64,000 bases of DNA. It comes from Schistocephalus solidus (Eukaryota > Platyhelminthes > Cestoda > Diphyllobothriidea > Diphyllobothriidae). The stretch is taken from contig WEDG01006602.1 of the NCBI GenBank assembly GCA_017591395.1, forward strand, positions 1-64,000. The letters run 5' to 3'. Under the pieces are notes generated by a model. The model ran no database searches and had not been told where the DNA came from. It worked only from the letters and a program-made list of their open reading frames with translations. Shown here piece after piece: positions 48,000 to 59,197 of this stretch (its first letter is position 1; each line of letters begins with the position of its first letter). Made by a program: the position numbers and the translations under genes.

Positions 48000-49065
48000 C
48001 TACTGTGTGTACATAGGTTTCGTCAAAATAACTTAATTGTATGAGCAAAGAAGAAGGCTGGTCAGACACCGGAGCAATTTGTTTCTTATTCCGAGCTTTC
48101 GAACTTCTGCATGAGTCCAACGTCAGAGATGATAGCAGCAACAAAAAAAGGCAACACTTATAGGGTTGCAAACCAATTAATGATCACTGACCCAAGTTTC
48201 GAGGTTATTGCGCAGGGCTCTGGATGCCAGCGCTAGATCGATTGATCGAGTTCCCTTCCGAGGACCAGGCTTCAATCAATTCTCGGTTCGTCTTCCCAAT
48301 TATCTTCGTGGCTGCGAAATTAAACTCATGACCCATTTTGTAGGTTTGGACAGCCACTTGTAATTATCCGTCATCTCGTCCCAAAGCCCACTTAAGTTAG
48401 TGTATGCGCAAGCCGAGCACGCACGCAGGCTGACCTATGTAGTTACAAGGACAGTTTACGCATAGGATACAATACATTGCCCCAGATTGCTCCTTGGGAA
48501 TTAGTTAGTCTTTGATTTGCATGATCATGTTACACACGGTAGCTTTAGACCGGTGTGCACACGCAACCATAGCCCCGTTAGACTGCATTCAGTCGATTCT
48601 GAGATGTCCTAAGTGTATAGCAGAGCGTGGCATATCCTTTTTATCTACACGTACAAACACCTTGAACTCGAACCTTCGCATCAATTCGTAACTTGCCATT
48701 ATTTGCGGATTTGTCATACGGATGAGTAAAGGCAATTCCCTACTTACTTTTTTGTGTTTCCTTTGACGTTTTCCGCAAATATCCCTTGCTAGACCGACGA
48801 ATGGAGTTTGTTTGGGTGCTTTGTTGCTATCTTCAAGAAACCCCCCACCATTTTTTTCCGGCACGTTGCACTGACACTGCTGGTAAGCTTGTTGCGAATA
48901 GGATCTAACCTGGTGGAATGCAAGCAAAACGGCCGTCCGGTCGGTGTTGTTTTTTTTCTTGCTGGGAAAAGTGCAAAGCCTCAACAGCACGAACATCGAA
49001 AAAGCGAGCGCAATTTTCTGTTTTACAATCTCTGCCGGCACACAATGGGGAAGCACCACAAACAA
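48000..49065 (-). pseudogene. Penelope-like element, GIY-YIG end and 3' region, decayed
   Basis: The - strand reads LMRRFEFKVFVRVDKKDMPR, then, across frame changes, HRSKATVCNMIMQIKD, KEQSGAMYCILCVNCPCNYI and VAVQTYKMGHEFNFAATKII between about 48,710 and 48,310. This matches QRPKATMRSRVMKIKD, EQSGVEYCIPCLNCPCNYTG and VAVHTYETGHEFNTAAFKII of the 62-kb PLE. Downstream (48,250-48,030) the DNA also aligns with the 62-kb copy's end (CTTATAGG.TTGCAAACCAATTAATGATCACTGACC type). The upstream part of the open frame to 49,065 is not recognised. Several stops occur in the nuclease, so it is inactive. Confidence 0.7.
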
Positions 49066-49864
49066 GCAACACGAGAGTCACTCCTGGTGCATGACTTGCA
49101 AGCGTACGCTTAACCAATGAGTACTCTTCGCGCTAGCAAATTCAGCGCCTGCCCAACAAAAGCGGCTTAGGAAGCAAAGAAGATAACACCAATGACTACT
49201 CTTATTGTGTTATTCACTTTTTTCATCAACTACTAGCTGTCAGTCTCAGTTGTCAACAGTCAATTCACCGGGCACAGTGCGACCGGTGAGAAATGTCGCA
49301 AATTGCTCCAGCAGACTGCTAGGAACATATAATTCGCGTCGAGAGTTTTCTGGCTGAGCTAGCTGAACATTAATAAATGTATTGTAATGTTTAAAGAGTT
49401 TCCAGTTCACATAATCTCTACTGGTATGCTTGTTCTGAAAGGTGTGTAGGTGGTAGAGAATAAGGTTTTTTTGATCTTTTACTGTTAGCATAATGTGTTG
49501 TGCAAAGATGTTTACAGGGGTATTATAGGAGGGATTTAACTGTTTCCCTCCAATATCCTTGAATCCTTTATACTTTATGTCGAATTAAGCATACATCTGA
49601 TATCAACGATACTGTGCTGATTCAGTAACTACACTTACTAACTAATTATCCGCAAAACTCAACTGAAATTGCAGAGTGCGTTGGGGGTAACGCAGTTAAC
49701 ACAGGCATCGTAAAGAGATTGTCATGCAGTCGATTGCTAAGCTGTCTTCCACATTTTGACACACGCTAGATGGCGAATGGACGCCTCCCCGACCAGTTAC
49801 GGGACTCACCTATCACTTTCTGCCTTGGCACTCGCTCTCGAGCCCCGCCAGGACCCACACAGTG
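49066..49864. other. No recognised gene
   Basis: A - strand frame at 49,246-49,491 (81 codons, containing NWKLFKHYNTFINVQLAQPE) is protein-like in composition, but I cannot assign it. Otherwise spacer. Confidence 0.3.
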
Positions 49865-50021
<157 letters not shown>

Positions 50022-50245
50022 ATATGGGCAGGTTAACAATGCCTAAAAAGACAAGGGAGACCAGAATGGCCATTTCTGGCCCATTAGCCGTCATCAGCCA
50101 GTCATACCCAACCCCAGATGGTGCACCATCCAAGACGCGAACCCGCAACCTGTTGATCAAAAGCCCAACGATATAGCCATTGAGCCACGGGTACTCGATT
50201 CTGCCGGTTTAGATTGGGAATATTGACATCCATTGACGAACGTTC
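50022..50245 (-). mobile_element. tRNA-derived SINE with trinucleotide tail
   Basis: On the - strand there is a tRNA-like head with an A box TGGCTCAATGG (fits TRGYNNARNGG), then TTTTGATCAACAGGTTGC and a B-box-like GGTTCGCGTCT, spaced as in a tRNA. A body including GGTTGGGTATGACTGGCTGA and GGGCCAGAAATGGCCATTCT follows, then the (ACT)n run. The same arrangement is seen at 50,965-51,175. It is transcribed, if at all, by RNA polymerase III from the internal boxes. Confidence 0.75.
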
Positions 50246-50284
50246 ACCGATCGCTAACACAACTCATTCGTCTCGTTCTGCCTT

Positions 50285-50400
50285 GGGGCTCAAGCTAAGG
50301 CTAGTAGTAGTAAAGGCGGACGCACAATACCGACAAAGACGAGGGAGACTAGAATGGTCATTTCTGGCTCATTAGCAATCATCAGCTAGGTAGGCATTGC
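50285..50400 (-). mobile_element. SINE fragment, 3' half with short (ACT)n tail
   Basis: GACGAGGGAGACTAGAATGG and TCATTTCTGGCTCATTAGC match the body of the neighbouring SINE in the same orientation, ending in four GTA/AGT units at about 50,302. The tRNA-like head is missing. Confidence 0.65.
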
Positions 50401-50964
50401 CAACAAAGAAAAGCTAGTTCTCAACAGCCGCCAACCTCGCGTCTTCGAGAGTATATCCGTTAGTTGTTAGGCTCATATGAACCTGGCCACATGACTGGCC
50501 TGGCAAGAGAACCTGCTAAAAAACTACTCAGGATCGTAATGTCACAGGGAGTCTTCGAACTTTTCAGTATTTTATAGAACTGGGGTCAAGTAAAGCATCG
50601 TACTATCCGGCGTCCAGTAGCATTTCTGCCGCCGGTTCCAGGCCGCTTATTCACCAGGCTCGGCAGCCAGTTTATTCACGACATTCCCTGGAAGAAGGCC
50701 GTTCCATTAACAGCTACACGCTGACGCATCAGATAACCCGCACCCAAGGTAGTAGAAAAAGGTCGTCTTCCCAAAGTCACTTTTCATTTGGTTTTTTAAC
50801 TGCACCTACCCAGGCGTTATCAGTATCTACTGTTTTCTTGTCCCTTACAAAGTCCATGGTTCTAGTTAGCAGTCTATGTTAACGTTAACTTAGGCGACAA
50901 AAACGCATGCCGGAGCAACTAGCAAACGCTGAGTTTGGTCTGCAGGAGGAGGTAGCTATGCAAT
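50401..50964. other. No recognised feature
   Basis: Spacer between SINE copies. No open frame or repeat is convincing. Confidence 0.35.
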
Positions 50965-51175
50965 CCCACTGAATAGCAATATTCCCGATCTAAACCGGCA
51001 AGACAATGAGCCTGTGACCCAATAGTTAGAGCGTCGAACTTCTGATCAACAGGTCGCGGGTTCGAGCCTAGGGTGGGGCAACACGTGGGGTTGGATAGGG
51101 GTGGCTGATGATGGTTAATGAGCCAGAACTGGTCAATGCAATCTCTTTTGTATTTGCCAGCAAATTTCACCAACC
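50965..51175 (+). mobile_element. tRNA-derived SINE, opposite orientation
   Basis: The + strand has AATATTCCCGATCTAAACCG (also found ahead of the 50.2-kb copy), then CCCAATAGTTAGAGCG (worn A box), TTCTGATCAACAGGTCGC, a good B box GGTTCGAGCCT, and the body GGTGGCTGATGATGGTTAAT and GAGCCAGAACTGG. An (AAT)n run lies about 45 bp downstream instead of the (ACT)n tail. Confidence 0.75.
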
Positions 51176-51218
51176 ATAGGTTTTCCTTTCTCCAAGCATA
51201 ACCTTTGAAGCAAACGCA

Positions 51219-51246
51219 TAATAATAATAAATAATAATAATAATAA
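51219..51246. repeat. (AAT)n short microsatellite
   Basis: About nine AAT units with one irregular spacing. Confidence 0.85.
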
Positions 51247-51924
51247 ACGAGTAAAATAAAAAGTATTTTCGTACATATTTTATATAAAATATATTTGAAC
51301 TTACAAGGGCATCGAAAATAGATAAAAAAACATTCATACTATTTAAGTAGCCATTTAAACAATTGAAGTTCCTACAAATGGGCAGGAAGAAGCTCGTTCA
51401 AAAGCTGGTATCGTTATTAAACCTGCTTGAATAATTCGTTTTAAAATCGAAAACACATATCAAAATTTAAGTTGACATTTCATAAGATGGCAAATCTACT
51501 GTCAGTAGAAAAGTGCTATGTGTGATTTAGCTGGCTCATCGGACGTCGGCGTCAGAATGAAGACGAAGAAAGCAAGTAAGGGCTTTAAGTTCGTTAAAAT
51601 TTTACACTCTCTGCTCCCAAGATATTGCAGGAAATGTTGAATAAATTGTCTAAAGCTCGCGATCAATAGTACTGTAATCGACCTTCATGGGTAATAATCT
51701 CTTCTGTTCAAGGGCGAAAATCTCAAAGGTCCTTCAACATACGACTACTGTACAACAATAACCATGACACTGGGGACGCCAACCATATAAGAAAGACTGA
51801 CGTCGGATATCGAATGGAAAAACGGATTAGTGTTAGCCAAAACAGGCTCGATATAGAAAAGTGCATAGAGGGCGCCGTCGGGTGACCTCAGGGGACCATT
51901 CGGCTCTGGTAGCAACATAGTAGT
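51247..51924. other. No recognised feature
   Basis: A/T-rich spacer. The segment next to the second microsatellite has a - strand frame continuing past the repeat, but without a family match. Confidence 0.35.
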
Positions 51925-51929
51925 CAACA

Positions 51930-51963
<34 letters not shown>

Positions 51964-52048
51964 TGTAGAATTAGTAGTATTAGTAGTAGTAGTATTAGTA
52001 GTAGTAGATGTAGTAGTAGTAGTAGTAGTAGTAGATGTAGTAGTAGTA

Positions 52049-52082
<34 letters not shown>

Positions 52083-52108
52083 AAGTAGTAGTAGTAGTAT
52101 TAGTAGTA

Positions 52109-52194
<86 letters not shown>
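51925..52194. repeat. (GTA)n microsatellite with interruptions, about 270 bp
   Basis: Mostly GTA/TAG repeats interrupted by ATTAGTAG, AGATGTAG and AGAAGTAG variants in its left two thirds. The right third, from about 52,110, is nearly pure. The age gradient suggests expansion from the right side. The apparent polythreonine frame on the - strand is a by-product. Confidence 0.95.
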
Positions 52195-52348
52195 CACGCT
52201 TTCAGGGATGCATCAATGCTTCAAGCTCATCATTAAATTAAACTTTTAATTTGAACCTGAAGTGGAATTTGAAATGTCGAGAAGTGCAGGAAACCTTGAG
52301 TGAAGGGAGATGATACCGGCAGAATCAACGTTTTGACCGAGGAGTTCC

Positions 52349-53400
52349 ATGCACCAAAGACAACAAAATTGGTACGAAGTTCAGGTAGAAGCGAGACACG
52401 CTCAATATGTTCGAATTTACTGTGACCCGGTACCAGCAATTTATCAATATAGACATAAACAGAATCGAGACCATAAATCAGGCGCACCCGTCAATAAAAT
52501 TTATACTGGAAGAGGAACAATTCGGATCGCTCCCTTTCCTGGACGCGCTTCTGAGTGGAAGGCCTGACGGGAGTATTCGACGTTGTGTCTATTGTAAGAA
52601 GACATGGTCCGGACAATAAACCCACTTTTGGAGTTTTGTACCGCTGAACTGTAAACGTAATTTAGTGCGCTGTCTGACACAAAGGGTGAAAAGGATCTGC
52701 TCGGCCGATAGCATTGGCGAAGAGCTTAAGGTTGTACAACGCACTTTTCGACAGAATGGATATCCAGATAGATTTATTGCTAAGAATATGACCGAAAGAC
52801 CAACAAAGCTGCCGTTGCTAACGGCAAACAAGAATGAATTATTCATCAGGGTCACATTTCAAGGGGATGCAGCAAGTGAACTCTTACGAAGGTGCCTAAG
52901 CCAAACTGTGTCAAGCCCCTTTCCAGCAGCTGATGCCCACGCACTTTTCTCGACTACTCCCATCCTTTATGGAGGGGGCAAGGACAAACTGCCAGCCCAG
53001 ACCACCTCAATGTGCATTTATTCTTTCACCTGCTCCTGTGGGGCAGAATATATTGGTCGCACGAGCCTGCGTTTGTCCAAAAAAGTACGAGAACACCTTC
53101 CAGCATGTTTAGGAAAGGGGCAGATAAAGAACATAAACAGCTCTATCCTCGTGCATGTGGTAGACACAGGCCATCGTGTAGATGCCGAAGAGAATGTCCG
53201 GGTAATTTACAAGGTAACCAAAACCTATTCAAAATTCCTTGGACAGCTTCTGTTGACTACGGCAGAAGCAACTGCAATCAGGCTACGCAAACCGGTCCTG
53301 TGCGTTCAAAAGAACTTTATACAGGCACCGCAATTATCGTGGCCGAAAACCACAAATTTAGCCACTCGCATCTAATTACCTGTCCCGGCGGCCACCATTC
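52349..53400 (+). pseudogene. Penelope-like element, best-kept RT tail plus GIY-YIG
   Basis: One + frame from 52,407 to 53,375 (323 codons) has a single in-frame TAA at 52,617-52,619. It starts at a ruined RT active site (YVRIYCD where YVDD is expected), then HPSIKFILEEEQFGSLPFLD, LVRCLTQRVKRICSADSIGE and FRQNGYPDRFIAKNM. The GIY-YIG domain follows: SMCIYSFTCSCGAEYIGRTS, LRLSKKVREHLPACLGKG, then ILVHVVDTGHRVDAEENVRV, and a tail (AEATAIRLRKPVLCVQKN). The CxC and YIGR residues are kept. The C-terminal half is remarkably open for a fossil. The N-terminal RT is missing. It belongs to the same subtype as the copies at 5.6 and 31 kb. Confidence 0.85.
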
Positions 53401-55460
53401 CTCTGACAATGATCAGCAAACGAACCGCAATTTCGTTTCTTTCCCCCCTCCCTCCCCCCACCCTGAAAACCGTACAATTTGTTCTACTTACCCGCTTATT
53501 TGACTTAGTGACACAGTGATATAAATATAAAGGCCTGATGAGAATGTATCGAAAGCGAACGTATGCTCGCCAAATATTCTCTTTAGAATCGAGACAGTTC
53601 AAATCGGGACCAATACGTTGGCCACTTCTCTGTGTGACATCTGAAATCCAACGGCAGTGAAAGGAATTTGAAAGATCAGAGGGTTTTGTCAATACCGTCG
53701 CCATAACCTCTTAGGTTACGACCGGGGTTTGATGAAACGCACTGTATGAGTCCATCATCGAGGAGACAGTTAACCGAAATGAGTTCCGGTGAATCGTTGA
53801 AGGTAGTATAGCGAATAGCGGTCCGCAAGCAATACGTTGTTCAGGGATTGGTAATCACCGTTGGATCACCAATCAGCTGCAGTCCGTTTCTGAACCGCTA
53901 CCAACGGGGACGCCCATGCACTTTAGACGGCCAAGTTACTTAAAGTTTTAACCTTGTAGACAGGGAACTGGTCTGGTTCTAAGCGGCCGGACGAGCAACA
54001 ACCAGGAACAAGAATATAGGTTTGTACCTTAAAAGGTAAATAATAATATGTTTACAGATAGGCCTTCTATTTTTGAAGGTTTGCCGCCGTTTTACAAAGA
54101 CAACAACCATTTTTTAACAAGAATGGTAGTTTTAATTAGGAAAGAATAACAATGTTTGTTATTTTGCATGTCTGGTTACAGGCCTTTTCGAAAGGAAGCG
54201 CAAAACAGTGAACTTGAAAGTAGTCCAGCAGTAAAGTAACTCCGTATGTAGGAGTTCAGGCATCCTTTGGACCACCTGAACTTAAAACGTTTTCACATGG
54301 TGCAAACTGAATCTGAGTAATAAGGATTTTTGGAAGAAGCAATATTACTGCGATAATGAAAATGGGTATTAATGGGATTACGTCTGCCTTATGTTCCACC
54401 TGAAGTACGTGGCCTATCTCCGGGAGGGTGCCGAAAGATTGCTAAGCACTCTCAAACCGGTACTAAAGAATGTACCAAAGCTTTGAAGTAGTAATTAATG
54501 ACTTAGGCGAATTGAAAATATGGAAGAAATATAAAAATAAATAGTACGTTAGGCGCGGATCTTGTAGGAGTTCCTTTTGTGCGAACAAGACTGGCTTCCT
54601 TAACCGGATGGCATTCGTTTCTGCTGTTGCTAGGAGACCCTGACCCAGAAACTTGGGGTATTTTTGGTGGTACGCTGTTTAGAAATGCCAACTGTTTTTT
54701 CGAAAAAGCAGAAAATTCCAAAAAAAGTCAAAAATTGTTGCAACTGAGTAAACTTAAGTTGTAAATGCACAAAATGCATGTCCATGCAAAATAACCTAGT
54801 AAATAAATCAGTACAAGTAGAATAACTTTTTGAAATATAATATTTCAGTGAAGTTTTCATTTACCGTTATGAATGAGTGTAATTTATAGGATGGTCGTTA
54901 GCAAGTAGCATATAGTTGGTGTAGAGATTAAAAGCACTTTCTATGAGAATGGAGTTTTTTCTTCCGTTTCTAAATTCTTAGAGATAAGTTTGTCAAAAAC
55001 AAACCCGGTTTGCTTGATTTCGTCGATAGGGACGCCACAAGAATAAAATTATGCGTAAGGTCACATGTTGATGGGCCGGTCAGTGACTAAAACATTTAAA
55101 TAGGGAATTGTCAGGTTTATTTGTAAACATACAATTGTGTGAATATTAATATATCTTTCTTTCCATCAAATGTCTCTATACATTTTTATGGTAGTTAAGT
55201 AGGAAGAGTTTCAGATCATCCTAGAAATAGCGGTGAATAGTTCACGATTTTCAGGATTAATGTGTATTCGAAAAGTTCCGCATAAAGCTGGAGAATAAAC
55301 TAAGCACGGACCCCTTGACCAAAGAACCCACCGACTAGGGTGAAAAATATGAGGGCCCACCGCAAACTTAATGAGCCTTGTTTTAGGGACTGAAATGAGA
55401 AGGAGAGGTTAATGGTCGACGATCTCAGGCGTTAAACAATCGGTGGAGTAGCCGGTATGA
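53401..55460. other. No recognised gene
   Basis: A pyrimidine-rich stretch (about 53,430-53,465) follows the PLE. The rest has short frames only, none recognised. Confidence 0.35.
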
Positions 55461-55960
55461 GTCAACAGTTCAGGGGGTAGGGAAGAGAGTGAGGTTGATG
55501 GTTCAGCGCATTTCCACACTATAAACAAGCTGACGGGCTTGAGACTATCACGGTGCGCTAAAAGCCGTGGCTTGGACGATTGCCAACTGACGGGATACCT
55601 CGGACCGTGCGGTCAGCCCAATGTGTGGCAGAGTGGCGAACTGAGAGTCACGCTGCCACGGCTCCTTCTTAATGTGGCCTTAATGACACTCCCACTCCGT
55701 GGGACCCGAGCCAGGTATGGTGGTACGCCTAGGGGCGGATCCGGCCACGCCAGCCACCTGCGTTTCTCCCGCCTCCCGTTTTATTGACTCTGTAATGACA
55801 CCGGGTTCAGGTGGGGGAGGAGGAGAGAGTGCGGTAGATGCAGCACAAGTCTACTATCACTGAAAACTAATCTTCGCGCAAGTCACCGTTCCTGCACCAC
55901 CACGCTGTAGAGCATATGGTAGACATCGTCGAAACGGACGGTCGAACTGTCATGAAAGTG
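55461..55960 (+). mobile_element. Solo 3' end of the finger-bearing LINE
   Basis: It has the A-part end (AGAGAGTGAGGTTGATGGTT, CACTATAAACAAGCTGACGG) and the whole B part (AGCCGTGGCTTGGACGATTG, CTCCCACTCCGTGGGACCCG, GCGCAAGTCACCGTTCCTGC), ending near ACGGTCGAACTGTCATG. The copy has a small deletion near 55,630 relative to the 36.7-kb copy. Confidence 0.8.
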
Positions 55961-55969
55961 ATAATGTAA

Positions 55970-56250
55970 AATTTAATGAGCGATAAGGGAGAGCGTGAAC
56001 CCCAAATCCCGGGGAAGCCTTCTTCAACGTTGGGGTTTTGAATGGTTGGAAAGAAGAAGGTGAACAATAAAAACTTGCTAGAGTTCAAGGTAGAACGCCT
56101 TGGCAACTTTATTTTGAGTACTAGCAAGTCAAGTGATGACTTTACTTCGAGTGGAAGATTATGGCAAAGGAATCTATAACCGGAAGCAAGGAAAGGATGA
56201 CGCTCTACCACGAACAAATTTGTGGTGGAATGAAAAGGGAGCAGTTGGGA
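55970..56250 (-). pseudogene. Possible LINE ORF2 C-terminal remnant
   Basis: The - strand frame ending at 56,217 reads FLASGYRFLCHNLPLEVKSS, LDLLVLKIKLPRR. This resembles the LPxEVxxSxSLxxFKxKL pattern at the very end of many LINE ORF2 proteins. Only about 50 residues support it. Confidence 0.3.
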
Positions 56251-56456
56251 GGGTTATGAAGCCGATCCACCGGCGTAAGAATGCGAAGACATAGAAGATT
56301 AGGCAAAATAGGAGGCAAAGACCAATCTAAGCCTACCCACTTTTAATCTTAACAAAACCGTTTCTTGCAGCATAAGCAATGCACAGGAGATGTGTTTGCA
56401 AATGATTTTTATGATTTATGATCATTTGCATTCAGAAGACCGAGAAAGCACAACAG

Positions 56457-56476
56457 TAAGAAAGAAAGAAAGAAAG
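56457..56476. repeat. (AAGA)n short microsatellite
   Basis: Five tetranucleotide units. Confidence 0.85.
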
Positions 56477-58446
56477 TACATTCAGAAAAGGAAGATTACG
56501 CACTAGGAAACCACTCATCTGGCAAACTAGGAAGGAAAGCATTCTGCAAGATAAATTTAGTTTATAGTTCACCTCTGCCTATTCGCGGTTCACTATTCAC
56601 GGGTTTGTTTTCGTAGAGCATATGTAGCATATGCGCTGATTATTTTCGAAAAAACTTTTGTGAGAAAAAATGGTTTACTAGTTTGCAAATATTCATAGTA
56701 AATGTGCGTGCCTCAGTATAGTGATAACTTGATTCTTTTTGCTCTGGTAAGAGTAACAATTGTAAATGTTTTCCGGCGTAGCTGTAAATCATATGTTTTT
56801 AAGAGTACTGTTGTAAGATGATTTTGAAAAAAATATTATAGTTTATTAGACTATATTTTAAGGTTTATTTGGTGTTTGGGTATTAAAATGGGCAGCTATA
56901 CGCGACTCTGAGGGATCTCAGGTAGTTGTGCATTTCAGTTTTTCGCGGGTAGCCGTGTTTGCTAGCCCCAATGGACACCGGGGTTCAACTGCATTTGGAT
57001 AACCTAGGTCCAAGTCCTTCATTGTGAAGTATTCTGAAGGTGGATTAGTTGGGGAGATAATAAATGTGAGAGGCTTAACTGAGGCAACGCATATATATTT
57101 TGATGGTGAATATTCCATTTTAATACGAAAAATTCGGCCGAACACAGATATACTTACCTCTAACGTACTGCAGGTGGCAATTTGCTTAGTTATAAAGAAG
57201 GTATCTATTCTCGCCTGCTAACCAACTGTAATCTCAAACCTCTTAAGCTAAAGCTCCCTCCGGAAATGCAGTGCAGGACAACCTGTTCTACGGGCACTCC
57301 TTATTCCCGTGCCGTACCAAAATTTTAGTACCTCTGAAAAATGAATAGATGCTGTGCATGTCTGATTAGTGGTAGTAGAAATGCGATTCCCAGGTGGTTT
57401 ATTAGGGGGCCTGAAGTTTCGGGACGTTGTTTCGTATACCCACCTTCAGAGGCTGCCCCGCCCTCAAAATATGCCGAACTTTGCCTTGTGCCTGTTGGAC
57501 CACCTGCCTGGCTGTGTCGGACCCGCATCTAAATGTACCGAACAGTGTTAGTTTGTCAGTTTTTCGTACGAAAACTTTGTAAGTAGTACTACTTATTGTA
57601 CTACTTATTTGAAGAACGGGCATTACGTTGTTATTCCACAGTGGTTGATTTTCTTTGACCCAAATGTTCATTGCAGTTTCGGTTCTGATCTAAAAAAGTC
57701 ATGAAACAATAATATGACTCCCTTTCATGCAATTATAATTTTCAAAATTATTTCCTTTGTTATTTGTTACGAAAATTTTGTAAGTCTTCCCTTGGCGCCT
57801 TGGGTGCGTGCGAGCCAATGGCGTGAGTACGTGAGTAGATTGCTTAACGTTAGATTGGATCAACGGGGTAACACCAACAGCTCTCATTGGCCACAACCCT
57901 GGAACCCACAGGCGTAACATCCATTCACAATTTAGTCCCCGGGCTATCCTTGAAAATGAATTCGCACCGTAATCAACCGTAAATCAATGATGGGCCTTTT
58001 AGCCCGTGCGCTCGCATGTCGTCTACCAAGTTATGTAGACCATTTGGTTAGACTTCCGATCATTTTCTTTTTTGTCCAAAATTGCGACTATCCAGTAAGT
58101 CAATATATTTGGATTAACAGGACATTGATATTAATAAACCCAGTAAAGAAGCAGATCCGAAATTACAGACTTTAAGATTTTCATATATATTTTTAGACGA
58201 AACACAATGTTACTGAGATCCCGTAGTTAGGTGAAACGCAATAACTATTATTTGAAAGACGACGAGTAACCACGTATTCGTGAGATATCTCCTCTTATAG
58301 GATGGGCTTTCTTTTAAGGACAATGATTTCTAAGATGCTTCTTGAAAAAACTGATTATCTTCTGTTCCGTTCAGTTCAGTTTTATTAAGGGAAATATAGG
58401 CGAAGCCTTTGAGCTCCCTATTGATGTCAGTGACACTGTAAATTAA
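56477..58446. other. No recognised gene
   Basis: A/T-rich sequence. Overlapping short frames near 57,330-57,670 have no family I recognise. No repeats stand out. Confidence 0.35.
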
Positions 58447-58529
58447 AAAGGCTGACATATAATGGACGTTGGACAAAGGGTTATCTCCCCGACAACCCTT
58501 TGTCCAACGTCCATTATATGTCAGCCTTT
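58447..58529. repeat. Perfect 36-bp inverted repeat with 11-base loop
   Basis: The left arm 58,447-58,482 (starts AAAGGCTGACATATAATGG) is the exact reverse complement of the right arm 58,494-58,529 (ends CCATTATATGTCAGCCTTT). The loop is ATCTCCCCGAC. Pairing stops sharply at both outer ends. As RNA it would fold into a flawless hairpin. It is not part of any element I recognise in the window. Confidence 0.95.
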
Positions 58530-58878
58530 CTTGTTCTCTACGAGAGCAGAGACACAGTTCACCTTTCCTAGAGCTCGCCACTATAAGAGCCTGGCCAGTT
58601 GGCTGATTCGGTAAATCTGTTTCTTACTATTTAAGTCATGCCCCCGAAGAATCATTTTACGCTCCAGGTAAAAAGCTGCCTACGATCGACATCCCAGTCT
58701 AGACCGTTCAGCAACTCAAAGGCTAAAGTACAATCACCTCTATTCAGCTGTAGAATTTCAGAAAACAAATAAATAATGGTTATGGAGGTAAAATACATAC
58801 AAGTCTAGTTGCAGGCTGTACGTGCGGGAAAGCAGCACAAGTGGGAAATCTTAGGTGACATGACGGCTTATGGGGCAT

Positions 58879-59197
58879 GGGGAAAATTTCATAGAGTGGA
58901 AGGTGGCCAGTCAGTAAATAGGAGTCCGGAATAAGCGTTCGAGATCTTGCCCGATCGGGTGGAGCAGGGACGGTTACTTGCGCGTGAATTAGTTTTAAGT
59001 GATAGAAGCCTTGCGCTGCAGCTACCACACTCTCTCCTCCTCTCCCACCTGAGCCCGGTGTCAAGAGGGAGTCAAGAAGACCGGAGATGGGAGAGGGCGC
59101 AGGTGGCTGTGCCCGATCGGGGAAAATTTCATAGAGTGGAAGGTGGCCAGTCAGTAAATAGGAGTCCGGAATAAGCGTTCGAGCTCTTGCCCGATCG
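58879..59197. repeat. 79-bp direct repeats flanking a LINE 3' fragment
   Basis: 58,879-58,957 and 59,119-59,197 both run from GGGGAAAATTTCATAGAGTG to TCTTGCCCGATCG and differ at one base (GAGATC versus GAGCTC). The offset is 240 bp. Confidence 0.9.
58958..59118 (-). mobile_element. Short 3' fragment of the finger-bearing LINE
   Basis: On the + strand it reads GGAGCAGGGACGGTTACTTG, TAGTTTTAAGTGATAGAAGC, CTACCACACTCTCTCCTCC and AGAAGACCGGAGATGGGAGA, the reverse complement of the B part at 36.9-37.06 kb. Both ends of the LINE are cut. Confidence 0.8.

Noticed and set aside
50985..51075. A functional tRNA gene
   Set aside because: The A and B boxes are present but the A box is worn, no proper acceptor stem can be paired, and the same body follows it in other copies, so it is a SINE head.
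51745..52197. 150-codon polythreonine frame
   Set aside because: A by-product of the second trinucleotide repeat; the non-repeat tail has no recognised domain.
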